The position numbers and the translations under genes are program-made. From NCBI RefSeq assembly GCF_001553785.1, contig NZ_LOJP01000001.1, positions 4,895,384-4,959,383 of the forward strand: a stretch of 64,000 nt of DNA, read 5' to 3'. This DNA is from Actinoplanes sp. TFC3. Lineage in GTDB: Bacteria > Actinomycetota > Actinomycetes > Mycobacteriales > Micromonosporaceae. Positions within the stretch are counted from its first letter, which is position 1, and every line of letters begins with the position of its first letter. Positions 48,501 to 55,891 of the stretch are shown piece after piece. The notes beneath the pieces are model-generated. The model did no database searches. It saw only the letters and a program-made list of their open reading frames with translations, and was not told the DNA's origin.

Positions 48501-48582
48501 ATGGCTGCTCAACTGCCGCAGCGGGAGGTGCGGATACGTCATGGGGTTCGCGGTGAAGGGATTCCTGAGCATGGGGATGCAC
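45514..48582 (-). CDS. Secreted CBM32-GH16-like-GH2-like-CBM32 glycoside hydrolase
   Basis: A 1022-residue extracellular enzyme. A signal peptide (h-region about 42-60, cleavage near AQA-AD at 64) precedes a CBM32/F5-8C domain (66-196), a GH16-like jelly roll (200-460), a GH2-type TIM barrel (485-785), an Ig-like domain (790-880) and a second CBM32 (885-1022). The TIM barrel keeps WDVGNEV (acid/base Glu about 602) and IVTEGG (nucleophile about 697). The GH16 motif near 330 reads GETDIMTD rather than ExDxxE. The substrate is probably a beta-glucan, not shown. The GTG start has AGGAG 6 nt upstream. A LacI-type operator lies 25 bp upstream. Confidence 0.85.
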   Translation of the reverse strand: MHPHAQESLHREPHDVSAPPAAAVEQPSPTHPSPAVRRRRLVPVVALSLIAAFLGLIPSATAQAADTLLSQGHPATASSQEGNDVSAANAVDGNAGTRWSSQFSDPQWLQVDLGSVATISQVVLQWENAYGKAYKIQTSADGTAWTDIYSTTTGAGGTETLTVTGSGRFVRMYGTQRGSGYGYSLWEFKVYGSQGSSSAWTTLWSDDFSGAANTLPSNANWLLRTGSSYPGGAANWGTGEVETATTSTANVSLDGAGKLNIKAIRDGAGNWTSGRLETQRTDFEPRAGEQTRFAAVLKQPDVANGNGYWPGFRATGAAYWGNYNNWPGVGETDIMTDVNGRSQLSQTLHCGSAPDGPCAEYNGRNSGLASCTGCQTGFHEYAQVIDRTKTDEEIRFYLDGRQTWVVRESQVGVTAWNAAVHHGFFLRLDLGIGGSLPNATAGFTTPTPETTSGGVLSVDSVTVSRSAGSVPAAMTDPATPAGPSTVRVTGTQGNWQLNVNGSPYEIKGLTYGPPQAAADGYLRDLKNMGVNTIRIWGVDDANTPTLLDRAAQQGIKVIVGHWLNQGADYVNDTAYKNSVKAEIVSRVNALKNRQGVLMWDVGNEVILTMQDHGLSAAEVEARRIGYAKFVNEVAQAIHAADPNHPVTSTDAYTGAWPYYKQYAPDLDLLAVNSYGAIGNVKQDWINGGYTKPYIVTEGGPAGEWEVPADVNGVPTEPTDLQKRAGYTASWNAIKAHPGVALGATEFHYGLENDFGGVWLNTFTGGWRRLGYHALRQAYTGQASPNTPPEISSMTVGDQTAVPAGGTFTVNAAANDPNGDLIRWNLMFSDKHITGNTGLTNVSFTETGNGAFTVRAPEQLGVWKVYVYAYDGQGNVGIEQRSFKVVPPPAPGTELSRGKPVTASSYQPTGTNGPQLPAYAVDGDYGTRWASEWVDTAWLQVDLGSVQSFNRVRLAWEAAYAKSYTVQVSSDGSSWTTLTSTTTGNGGFDDLTVNGSGRYVRVNATGRATAYGYSLWEFGVYRS

Positions 48583-48606
48583 GGGGAACTCCTGACTCTC
48601 GGGGAC

Positions 48607-48620
48607 GGAAAGCGCTCTCC
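48607..48620. promoter_or_regulatory. LacI operator, copy 1
   Basis: GGAAAGCGCTCTCC is 12/14 symmetric and differs by one base from the perfect copy before the LacI gene. It lies 25 bp before the GTG of the secreted hydrolase, overlapping its likely promoter. Confidence 0.8.
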
Positions 48621-48753
48621 GTGGCTTGCGGCAGTGTTACGCCCGCGTTTCCTTCATGTCAATACATCGACGCTTACCGGGCGCCCAAAAGGTTATTTAT
48701 CGGACAGTTAGAGGGGTTATCGATCTCGTGCGGAGACTGAACGGATCCGCTGT

Positions 48754-48767
48754 GGAGAGCGCTTTCC
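48754..48767. promoter_or_regulatory. LacI operator, copy 2
   Basis: GGAGAGCGCTTTCC, flanked by T and A that extend it to a 16-bp palindrome, lies 172 bp upstream of the hydrolase start. With copy 1 it is 147 bp apart, a spacing that would allow DNA looping (inference). Confidence 0.8.
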
Positions 48768-48822
48768 ATGTCAACGCCTGGGTGGCCCCATCCCACGACC
48801 TTCGGCATCACGTCACGTCTTT

Positions 48823-48925
48823 GTCGCGTCGCGTCGCGTCGCGTCGCGTCATATGGCGCGTCATATCTGGTCGCGTTGCATCTGGTCGCGTTGCATCTGG
48901 TCGCGTTGCATCTGGTCGCGTCGCG
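48823..48925. repeat. Tandem GTCGC and 15-bp repeats
   Basis: Five and a half copies of GTCGC (48823-48850) are followed by three perfect copies of TCTGGTCGCGTTGCA (48866-48880, 48881-48895, 48896-48910) and a partial fourth. They lie in the noncoding region between the hydrolase and DUF305 genes. Confidence 0.85.
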
Positions 48926-49211
48926 TCAGGTCAGCGAGGCACTCGTCGCGCAGCCGACGCCGGGAAACGACGTCACTCTCAATAGTTACTCAGAGCAACC
49001 ATGGAAGACCTTTGGAGACCCCTGCACACCGCGGCCTCAGTGGGTTGCACGGCATGCAGGGGCAGTTCGGGAAACGCGCTCGGCGGTGCAGCAAGTGTTA
49101 CGCCGGTGTTGCGGCTCGTCAATAGTGATGCCGTTCCGCAATGTCGATAACAGAAATTGAGGAGTGAGCAGCAACATTGACACACTCGGCTGCTGCGCTC
49201 AAAATTCTTGC

Positions 49212-49847
49212 GTGCAACGTCGCCTCCCCATCACGCGCGAGCCGGCCATTCGACGCGTGACGGGCCGGGGCCGGGCTGTGATGGCTGGCGGGTGTGCGTT
49301 CATGGTTCTGCTGACCATGGGAGCCTGCTCGGCGAGTGCGACCGATGGGACCGGCACGACCACGACACCGGCAGCCTCCGCGAACTCGGCCGGGACTGCC
49401 GGGTTCTTCGGCGGCACCGATCTTGCCTGGATCGAAATCACCATCGCGATGGACGAGGAACTCCTGCCGCTCCTGGCGCTGGTACCCGCAAACAGCCAGA
49501 ACGACCAGCTCAAGGCGCTGTCAGCCGATATCTCGGCCTTCCACGAAGCTGAGCTGACCTCCCTGCGGGCGTTGCACGACGAGGCCAAGCTGCCGGCCGA
49601 GAACCCGCACAAGGGCATGCCGATGCCGGGAATGGTGACGCCCGAGCAGGTCAGCGCGGCCACTGCGGAGAAGGGCCCGGCGTTCGACAAGCTCGTCGTC
49701 GGGCACCTCAGGGCCCACTTCGATCAGGGCGTCAACCTGGCCGGCAGCGAGGGCAAGGCGGGCATCGAGCCGCGCACCAAGGCGCTCGCCGACAACGTGA
49801 TCAGCAGCCGGCGAACGTACCTGGATAAGCTCGGCACTTTTCATTGA
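49212..49847 (+). CDS. DUF305 lipoprotein
   Basis: A secreted lipoprotein with the DUF305 four-helix domain. The start is uncertain: GTG 49212 gives 211 residues, while GTG 49164 and GTG 49257 are also in frame and none has a good Shine-Dalgarno. The lipobox is TMGAC, after a hydrophobic stretch (AGGCAFMVLLT). The domain has FGGTDLAWIEITIAMDEELLPLL, LRALHDEAKL, HKGMPMPGMVTPEQV, then LRAHFDQGVNLAGSEG. The typical DUF305 HH pair is missing (MDE in place of MHHHH-type His), so metal binding as in copper-linked relatives is doubtful. It sits within the LacI operator region but on the other strand. Confidence 0.75.
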   Translation: MQRRLPITREPAIRRVTGRGRAVMAGGCAFMVLLTMGACSASATDGTGTTTTPAASANSAGTAGFFGGTDLAWIEITIAMDEELLPLLALVPANSQNDQLKALSADISAFHEAELTSLRALHDEAKLPAENPHKGMPMPGMVTPEQVSAATAEKGPAFDKLVVGHLRAHFDQGVNLAGSEGKAGIEPRTKALADNVISSRRTYLDKLGTFH

Positions 49848-49906
49848 GATTTTGTTATCGGCGCTTCAGCAATTCCTCGGGCTTGACGCCGATTGCCGAA
49901 AGCAAT

Positions 49907-49939
49907 GGTCCGGGGCTCGTCGCCGCGAGCCCCCGGACC
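49907..49939. terminator. Convergent hairpin terminator
   Basis: GGTCCGGGGCTCG (49907-49919) pairs with CGAGCCCCCGGACC (49926-49939), with one bulged C. It lies between the DUF305 stop and the CBM32-DUF1996 stop, so it can serve both strands. Confidence 0.75.
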
Positions 49940-49950
49940 GTTGATGTGTG

Positions 49951-51345
49951 TTACGGCAGAACATAATTTTCGTTCAGCGCCGCGCCGCGATTCGGCTTGT
50001 ACTGGTCGAACCCGCGCGGGTCGCACTGGAGTCCGCCGTTGATGCAGTGCGTGACGAGGGCGGCGAGCGTCGGGGCGTCCCAGGCATTGTAGAAGTCGTA
50101 GTGGAAGGAGTAGCCCCGCCCACTGGAAAGCCGCACGTTGGAAAGGTTTCCGCTGACCGGGAACGCCATCTTGAACTCGATCATGGGAACGGCGACCGGG
50201 TGGTCCGCCGGGCAGACGCCGACGACCGGGTACGCCATGTGGCTCTTGTGATCCGGCGTGTCCAAGTGGATGCCGTCCCAGCAGCTGGGCGCTTGGAAAC
50301 GGATGTTCAGCTGACTACCGGCAACACAGTTAGCCGGGAAATCCCAGTTCCGCACGCTGTCGCCGCACTCCCAGCCTTCGACCGCGCCGGGAGAATTGCG
50401 GAACTCGTCGAGCGTCGCGAGCGGACTGCCCACCACGTACCGAAGTCCGGGCGGCGACGGACGCACGCTGCGATAGTCGATCACGCCGCTCTTGTAGTAG
50501 ATGACCTGACGTCCGACCGGCTGCACCGCAGTGTCGCCGTTGAGCAGCGTCGGCATCCAGTAGCCCGTCTTGTCCCCCGGCGTGATGCACGAGGTCTGCC
50601 CGGCCTGCAGGCTCGCCAGCGTGGTAGCCGCGTTCGTGGTCGTGTTTCCCATGAACGTGTGCGAGTGCGAGGCGCCCGGCATGTTCGGGAACACGATGGG
50701 ATCGTCGGGCAGGTTCGACCGGCTGACGGAACAGTTCGCCTGGAACTCGTGGTGTGTCGTCGGCGGGTTCGTAGCCGGCGGCGTGGCCGTGGACGGCGTC
50801 ACTCCGGTGACGGGCGGGTTCGCAAGCACATAGCCATCACCTGAGGGCGGCGGTGTGGTGGCCAGCGATCCGTAGACCTTGAACTCGAACAGCGAGTATC
50901 CATAGGTGGTGCCGCGCTGCGTACCGTACAAGCGGACGTAACGCCCGGAACCGTTCACGGTGAGCGTCTCGGTTCCGCCGGCGCCGGTGGTCGTGCTGTA
51001 GATGTCGGTCCAGGCGCTGCCATCGGCGCTTGTCTGGATACGGTAGGACTTCGCGTACGCGGTTTCCCACTGCAGGACAACGCGATTGATGCTTGCTGAG
51101 GCACCCAGGTCGACCCGGAGCCACTGCGGGTCGGCCCACTGGCTGCCCCACCGCGTTTCGGCGCGGCCGTCAACCGCAGCCGTTGCCGGGGCTTCCCCGT
51201 TCTCGACCGACGAAGCGATCGCGGGTCTCCCCTGCGACAGCAACGAATCCGCTGCGTGCGCCTGAGGAATCCCGATCGCCAGCGCGGTACTCGCAAGCAC
51301 AGCAACGCCAATGGGAACGACGAACCGTCTGAGCTTGGTTCTCAT
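49951..51345 (-). CDS. Secreted CBM32-DUF1996 protein
   Basis: A 464-residue exported protein. A Sec signal peptide (cleavage near AHA-AD, residue 31) is followed by a CBM32 domain (32-163), a Pro/Thr-rich linker (about 164-198) and a DUF1996 domain (199-464) with HHEFQANCSVSRSNLPDDPI, HSHTFMGNTTTN, GYWMPTLL and HCINGGLQCDPRG. DUF1996 is best known from fungal secreted proteins and from some actinomycetes; its activity is not established to my knowledge. The CBM32 is very similar to that of the hydrolase at 45-48 kb. A LacI operator lies 97 bp upstream, so both are probably co-regulated. Confidence 0.85.
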   Translation of the reverse strand: MRTKLRRFVVPIGVAVLASTALAIGIPQAHAADSLLSQGRPAIASSVENGEAPATAAVDGRAETRWGSQWADPQWLRVDLGASASINRVVLQWETAYAKSYRIQTSADGSAWTDIYSTTTGAGGTETLTVNGSGRYVRLYGTQRGTTYGYSLFEFKVYGSLATTPPPSGDGYVLANPPVTGVTPSTATPPATNPPTTHHEFQANCSVSRSNLPDDPIVFPNMPGASHSHTFMGNTTTNAATTLASLQAGQTSCITPGDKTGYWMPTLLNGDTAVQPVGRQVIYYKSGVIDYRSVRPSPPGLRYVVGSPLATLDEFRNSPGAVEGWECGDSVRNWDFPANCVAGSQLNIRFQAPSCWDGIHLDTPDHKSHMAYPVVGVCPADHPVAVPMIEFKMAFPVSGNLSNVRLSSGRGYSFHYDFYNAWDAPTLAALVTHCINGGLQCDPRGFDQYKPNRGAALNENYVLP

Positions 51346-51442
51346 ACTTTCTCCCGGGGATGAGGAGGATGCGTCCCGGCCGGAACACCTCTCCGAAACC
51401 TTCGAAGGGTGCGGGGAACGACCGGAACGCGGGAACGAGCTT

Positions 51443-51456
51443 GGAGAGCGCTTTCC
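51443..51456. promoter_or_regulatory. LacI operator, copy 3
   Basis: GGAGAGCGCTTTCC, identical to copy 2, lies 97 bp before the start of the CBM32-DUF1996 gene. Confidence 0.8.
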
Positions 51457-51573
51457 GAAGTGTTACGCCGAGATTGCACGCCCGTCAATACGCCGGCCAG
51501 GTTCCGGAACCACCGGCGGGGTGGGAGCGGAGATCGAAGTGGGTGGCGCGGTGGAGAGGAAGCGCTGCCGGGG

Positions 51574-51675
51574 AGGCACGCAGAACAGGAAGGCACGCAG
51601 AGCAAGGAGGCACGCAGAACAGGGAGGCACGCAGAACAGGGAGGCACGCAGAGCAAGCAGGCACGCAGAGCGGGG
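51574..51675. repeat. Six tandem 17-bp repeats
   Basis: Six contiguous units of AGGCACGCAGARCARGG (starts 51574, 51591, 51608, 51625, 51642, 51659) with few changes; units 3 and 4 are identical. A degenerate GGGGCGCGCGG follows. There are no spacers, so this is a minisatellite and not a CRISPR array. The unit length is not a multiple of three. Confidence 0.9.
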
Positions 51676-51902
51676 AGGGGCGCGCGGTGAAAGAGATGGG
51701 CGCGCAATGGGGAGATGGCGCGCGCGGCAGGGTGAACATGCACGCCGCCGAAAAGCAGCGCAAGAGGAACTGGCGCCGGACCCACACACCGAAGCCCGCG
51801 AAACCGCCCGGCCACCCGCCCTCGGCGAACCAGGAAAACAGTCATTTGGCGCCGGACCGGCACCAAAAGAGCGCCGCAGCCCACCGCCTGTGGATAAATA
51901 TC

Positions 51903-51916
51903 GGAGAGCGCTCTCC
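51903..51916. promoter_or_regulatory. LacI operator, copy 4 (perfect palindrome)
   Basis: GGAGAGCGCTCTCC is fully symmetric and lies 41 bp before the start of the LacI gene. It indicates autoregulation and gives the reference form of the operator. Confidence 0.85.
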
Positions 51917-51957
51917 ACGTGCTATAAACCTCGTATGCGGACTGGAAACAGCACGTC

Positions 51958-53016
51958 ATGACCGCGGCTAAAAGCCGGGTTCGAAGTGGTGAGCGGCTGC
52001 CTACTCTGGAGGATGTCGCTCGGGTTGCGGGGGTTTCGCGGGCTACGGCTTCGCGGGTCATCAACCGGGTTCGTAATGTTGATCCGCAGTTGCACGAGAT
52101 GGTGTGGGAGGCTGTCGGGCAGACGGGGTACGTACCCAATCGTGCTGCCCGTTCCCTGGTGACGCGGCGGACCGGGACCATTGCGCTGGTTGTCTCGGAT
52201 TCCGAGGCCCACGATGATGACCCCTTCATGGGGCGTTTCTTTGCCGACCCGTACTTCGGGCGCGTTGTCGGTGGGCTGATGAGCGTGCTGCGTACCGCCG
52301 GAATTCAGCTTGCCCTGCAAATAGTTGGCACCGAGGAACAGCGCACCCGCCTGGTCGGCGACCTTCGCCACGGCCAGGCAGACGGCGTCATTGTGCTTTC
52401 GCTGCCGGCCCGGGACCCGCTGCCTCGCATGCTGACCGATGCCGGGGTGCCGGCCGTGATGATCGGGCGGCCTGCCGATCCCGTACCCATGAATTATGTG
52501 GACCTTGCTAATGATCGTGGTGCTGCGATGGCCGCTGACCTTCTTGTCTCGCTTGATTCCCGGGTTGTCGGCATGATTTCCGGGCCTGCTGAGGTGCCGG
52601 CCAGCAACGATCGGGTGAGCGGTTTCCGCAGTGCCATGGCGCGGCACGGGCACGGGTGGGTTCCCGTTGTGGAGGGCAATTTCACGCAGGCCAGTGGCGA
52701 GGCCGCGATGGGCACTTTATTGAGGGCGCATCCCGATTTGGACGGCGTTTTTGTCGCCAATGACCTGATGGCGCTTGGGGCTCTCGTTGCCTTGCGGGAG
52801 AGCGGCCGCCAGATCCCCGAGGATGTCGCGGTTGTGGGCTTCGACGACAGCAGCGCGGCGACTTCAGCTAGTCCTCCACTGACTACCATCCGTCATCCTC
52901 TGGAGGACATGGCTGCTGAGGCGGCTCGACTTCTGCTCGCCCGGGTCGAGGATCCTGAGATGCGCGTCTCATCGGTCATCTACGAACCGGCCCTGGTCCG
53001 CCGCCGTACCGCCTGA
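51958..53016 (+). CDS. LacI-family regulator of the CBM32 polysaccharide regulon
   Basis: A 352-residue repressor. The HTH is TLEDVARVAGVSRATASRVI, the hinge GYVPNRAARSLVTRRTG, and the sensor domain closes with VGFDDSSAA and TTIRHPLEDMAAEAA. Its operator is very likely the GGAGAGCGCTCTCC family of sites, one of which lies 41 bp upstream, with three more in front of the two secreted CBM32 proteins. It is distinct from the first LacI protein, whose upstream palindrome is different. The effector is probably a sugar released by the secreted hydrolase (inference). Confidence 0.92.
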   Translation: MTAAKSRVRSGERLPTLEDVARVAGVSRATASRVINRVRNVDPQLHEMVWEAVGQTGYVPNRAARSLVTRRTGTIALVVSDSEAHDDDPFMGRFFADPYFGRVVGGLMSVLRTAGIQLALQIVGTEEQRTRLVGDLRHGQADGVIVLSLPARDPLPRMLTDAGVPAVMIGRPADPVPMNYVDLANDRGAAMAADLLVSLDSRVVGMISGPAEVPASNDRVSGFRSAMARHGHGWVPVVEGNFTQASGEAAMGTLLRAHPDLDGVFVANDLMALGALVALRESGRQIPEDVAVVGFDDSSAATSASPPLTTIRHPLEDMAAEAARLLLARVEDPEMRVSSVIYEPALVRRRTA

Positions 53017-53131
53017 AACGGACTCCGGCCTGGCCTTTTCCCCCACCCACCGGCCGCCGCCCGCCTTGAGCCCACTTGCTAGCGTCTCGATTCCCGGCGG
53101 GGGCGCCGGTCAATGATTCACGGGGTGGACC

Positions 53132-53674
53132 ATGAGCTTGACGCGAGTTCGGGCATTTGTCGTGTTCGGGGTGTTGATGATCGCCGCGCTCGTGACGGTC
53201 ATCGTCGCGGTGGTCCGCGACACGCAGAACGAACCGCTCGCCGACGCCTGCAAGGGCGCCGTCATGGTGAACGCGACGCTGCCGCGCGGCACGAACGACA
53301 TCACGGTCCGGGTCTTCAACGGAACCAAGGAACCAGGTCTCGCCGCGGCGCTCACAAACGATCTCAAGAACCGCGGGTTCCAGACCGAGAAGCCCGGCGA
53401 GAGCACCAAGCGCATCAAGGACGTCGCAATTTTCCGGTACGGCCCCAAAGCGCTTTCCTCGGCCTGGCTGCTGCGTGCCTTTTTCCTCAACCAGGCCACG
53501 CCCGAGTTCGACCCCAAACGCACCAGCGCAACGGTCGACGTGATCGTCGGCGCCGGCTACCAGCAGCTCGCCACGCCGACCGAGGTCAATCAGTCGCTCG
53601 CGGCCCTCGGCGACCCCGAGCTGCCCCCGGGTGCCTGCGCCGAGCCCCAGAAACCGGTCCAAGCCGCCCAGTAA
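53132..53674 (+). CDS. Membrane protein with LytR_C domain
   Basis: A 180-residue protein. One N-terminal transmembrane helix (AFVVFGVLMIAALVTVIVAVV) anchors an extracytoplasmic domain with VRVFNGTKEPGLAAALTNDLKNRGF, the typical LytR_C (cell-envelope-associated) signature. The ending VDVIVGAGYQQL and a Pro-rich tail follow. In other proteins the domain accompanies LCP-type cell-wall polymer ligases; here it stands alone. It lies downstream of the LacI regulator, but a 115-bp gap makes a common transcript uncertain. Confidence 0.85.
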   Translation: MSLTRVRAFVVFGVLMIAALVTVIVAVVRDTQNEPLADACKGAVMVNATLPRGTNDITVRVFNGTKEPGLAAALTNDLKNRGFQTEKPGESTKRIKDVAIFRYGPKALSSAWLLRAFFLNQATPEFDPKRTSATVDVIVGAGYQQLATPTEVNQSLAALGDPELPPGACAEPQKPVQAAQ

Positions 53675-53712
53675 AGCCACACCAGCAACCAGGGCCGGGC
53701 ACGGTGAAGCAG

Positions 53713-54813
53713 TTACGGGCTGGCGGCCAGGAAGAGGAACACTGCCAGGAGGCTCAGATGGATTCCGCCTTGCAGCACGTTCGCGCGGCCGGGCACCACG
53801 GTGAGCGTGCCCACCACAACGGTCAGCACCAGCAGCACCACCTGGGTGCCGCCGAGGCCGAGCAGCAGCGGGCCCTGGAGCCAGATCATGGCGATGGCGA
53901 TGGCCGGGATGGTCAGGCCGATGCTGGCCATCGCCGAGCCGAGCGCCAGGTTCAGGCTGGTCTGCATGCGGTCACGAGCGGCCGCGCGCACCGCGGCGAT
54001 CGTCTCCGGGAGCAGCACCAGCAGGGCGATCACCACGCCGACCACGGCTTGGGGCATGCCCGCGGCTTCCACGCCGGATTCGATGGCCGGCGACACGCCC
54101 TTGGCCAGGCCGACCACCGCCACCAGGGCGACCAGCAGCAGGCCAAGGCTGGTGAACGTAGCCTTGGCAGTGGGCGGGTCCACGTGTTCCTCGGCGTCGA
54201 TCACCTTGCCCGCTGTGGTGATCGGCAGGAAGTAGTCGCGGTGGCGGCGGGTCTGCACCAGGACGAACAGCAGGTACAGCGCCAGCGAAGCGACAGCCGC
54301 GAAGCCGAGCTGGGCCGGGGAGAACTGCGGGCCGGGCCGGCTCGTGGTGAAGCTGGGCAGCACGAGGCTCAATGCGGCGACCATGGCCACGGCAGCGAGC
54401 GCTCCGCCCGTACCCTCCGGATTGAACACCGCAATGCGCCGGCGCAACGCGCCCACCAGCAGCGACAGACCCAGGATGCCGTTGCACGTGATCATTACGG
54501 CGGCGAAGACCGTGCCCCGGGCCAGCGATTGGCTCTTCTCCCCGCCGCTGATCATCAGCGTGACGATGAGGGCCACTTCAATGATCGTGACGGCTACCGC
54601 AAGCACCAGGGAGCCGAAGGGTTCGCCGACCCGGTGGGCCACCACCTCGGCGTGATGTACGGCCGCGAGCACGGCACCGGCCAGCAGCACGCCGCTGAGC
54701 ACGACCACGGGCGGCGGGAGGTCGCGGCCCCAGGTGAGGATGAGGGCTGCTACGGCGACTACCGGAACGTATGTCGTCCAGTGGGACAAGTAGGTGCTGA
54801 TCTTTGCTGCCAT
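53713..54813 (-). CDS. Ca2+/H+ antiporter (CaCA/ChaA-like)
   Basis: A 366-residue integral membrane protein with about eleven helices. The two alpha-repeats of the cation/Ca2+ exchanger superfamily are visible: GEPFGSLVLAVAVTIIEVAL near residue 62, and LLPETIAAVRAAARDRMQTS with LNLALGSAMASIGLTIPAIA near 270. Both carry the conserved Glu that binds the cation. It would export Ca2+ or Na+/K+ in exchange for protons. It is convergent with the LytR_C gene and divergent from the reductase gene. Confidence 0.88.
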   Translation of the reverse strand: MAAKISTYLSHWTTYVPVVAVAALILTWGRDLPPPVVVLSGVLLAGAVLAAVHHAEVVAHRVGEPFGSLVLAVAVTIIEVALIVTLMISGGEKSQSLARGTVFAAVMITCNGILGLSLLVGALRRRIAVFNPEGTGGALAAVAMVAALSLVLPSFTTSRPGPQFSPAQLGFAAVASLALYLLFVLVQTRRHRDYFLPITTAGKVIDAEEHVDPPTAKATFTSLGLLLVALVAVVGLAKGVSPAIESGVEAAGMPQAVVGVVIALLVLLPETIAAVRAAARDRMQTSLNLALGSAMASIGLTIPAIAIAMIWLQGPLLLGLGGTQVVLLVLTVVVGTLTVVPGRANVLQGGIHLSLLAVFLFLAASP

Positions 54814-54881
54814 CTGTCAACCCTGCCAGAAAGTAGCGGCATCGGCACATCAAGCCACTTACTCCTGGGAAGGTGAACCGC

Positions 54882-55886
54882 ATGAGCTATGTCTCCTCCG
54901 AGGGTGAATTCACCCGCGACCAGCGCTACATCGCCACCCGCATCACCGCCGACGGGCGCGACGGGTATCCGGTGGAGGCGGGCCGCTACCGGCTGGTCGT
55001 GAGCCGCGCGTGCCCGTGGGCGAATCGGACGATCATCGTGCGGCGGCTGCTCGGGCTCGAGGACGCGTTGTCCATGGCGGTGGCCGGGCCCACCCACGAC
55101 GAGCGGAGCTGGACCTTCGACCTCGATCCGGGCGGGCGTGACCCGGTGCTCGGCATCGAGCGCCTGCAGAAGGCGTTCTTCAAGCGTTTCCCCGGGTACG
55201 ACAAGGGCATCACCGTGCCCGCGATCGTCGACGTGCCCACCGGCCAGGTCGTGACCAACGACTTCCCGCAGATCACCATCGACTTCTCCCTGCAGTGGAA
55301 GCAGTACCACCGCGACGGTGCGCCCGAGCTCTACCCCGAGGCCCTGCGCGAGCAGATCGACAAAATCAACAAGTTCGTGTTCGCCGACGTCAACAACGGT
55401 GTGTACCGGGCCGGCTTCGCCGGTTCGCAGCAGGCGTACGAGAAGGCGTACCACCGGTTGTTCGACCGCCTCGATCGGCTGTCGGACCTGCTCAAGGATC
55501 AGCGGTACCTGGCCGGGGACACGATCACCGAGGCCGACGTGCGGCTGTTCACCACGCTGGTGCGCTTCGACCCGGTGTATCACGGGCACTTCAAGTGCAA
55601 CCGCTCAAAGCTGACCGAGATGCCGGTGCTGTGGGCGTACGCGCGGGATCTCTTCCAGACGCCCGGCTTCGGCGACACCATCGACTTCGTGCACATCAAG
55701 CAGCACTACTACGAGGTGCACCGCGACATCAACCCGACCGGGATCGTCCCGGCCGGCCCGGATCTGGGCAACTGGCTCGGCGAGCACGGCCGGGAGAAGC
55801 TGGGCGGGCGCCCGTTCGGCGACGGCACCCCGCCACCCCCGCCGCAGCCCGGCGAAGTGGTGCCGGCAGCGCACGCAGCCGTGTAG
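54882..55886 (+). CDS. Glutathionyl/mycothiol hydroquinone reductase-like (ECM4/YqjG family)
   Basis: A 334-residue glutathione-transferase-fold enzyme. The catalytic Cys is in SRACPWANRT (about residue 48). The N-terminal thioredoxin-like part continues to TVPAIVDVPTGQVVTNDF, and the helical C-terminal part contains FVFADVNNGVYRAGFAGSQQAYEKA and EADVRLFTTLVRFDPVYHGHFKCN. Such enzymes reduce thiol conjugates of hydroquinones; actinomycetes use mycothiol. The ATG at 54882 has GGAAGG 8 nt upstream. The tail is Pro-rich. Role in detoxification is inferred from the family. Confidence 0.92.
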   Translation: MSYVSSEGEFTRDQRYIATRITADGRDGYPVEAGRYRLVVSRACPWANRTIIVRRLLGLEDALSMAVAGPTHDERSWTFDLDPGGRDPVLGIERLQKAFFKRFPGYDKGITVPAIVDVPTGQVVTNDFPQITIDFSLQWKQYHRDGAPELYPEALREQIDKINKFVFADVNNGVYRAGFAGSQQAYEKAYHRLFDRLDRLSDLLKDQRYLAGDTITEADVRLFTTLVRFDPVYHGHFKCNRSKLTEMPVLWAYARDLFQTPGFGDTIDFVHIKQHYYEVHRDINPTGIVPAGPDLGNWLGEHGREKLGGRPFGDGTPPPPPQPGEVVPAAHAAV

Positions 55887-55891
55887 AACTG

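Larger units (their letters stand above)
51346..51957. other. 612-bp divergent region with operators and tandem repeats
   Basis: No gene is seen. It separates the divergent CBM32-DUF1996 and LacI genes and carries one LacI operator near each end (51443 and 51903). In between lies a purine-rich array of 17-bp repeats (51574-51675) and low-complexity flanks. Apparent frames through the array are repetitive and have no family features. Confidence 0.7.

Noticed and set aside
48626..48985. Open frame with SGRVA repeats over the 15-bp array
   Set aside because: The repeats come from the DNA minisatellite; no start signal or family feature, and it covers a regulatory region.
49855..49862. GCCGATAA (perfect FliA/WhiG -10) on the minus strand
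   Set aside because: No matching -35 at 15 nt, and transcription from it would only run antisense into the DUF305 gene.
51574..51675. Possible CRISPR array
   Set aside because: The 17-bp units are directly adjacent without unique spacers, and no cas genes are present.
51360..51971. Repetitive Ala/Arg/Gln-rich frames over the 17-bp array
   Set aside because: All three frames are open because of the repeat composition; a 17-bp unit cannot encode a periodic peptide in a single frame, and the region holds two operators.
53446..53458. AAAGCGCTTTCC-like site
   Set aside because: Inside the LytR_C-domain gene, more than 300 bp into the coding part, and missing the first bases of the operator.
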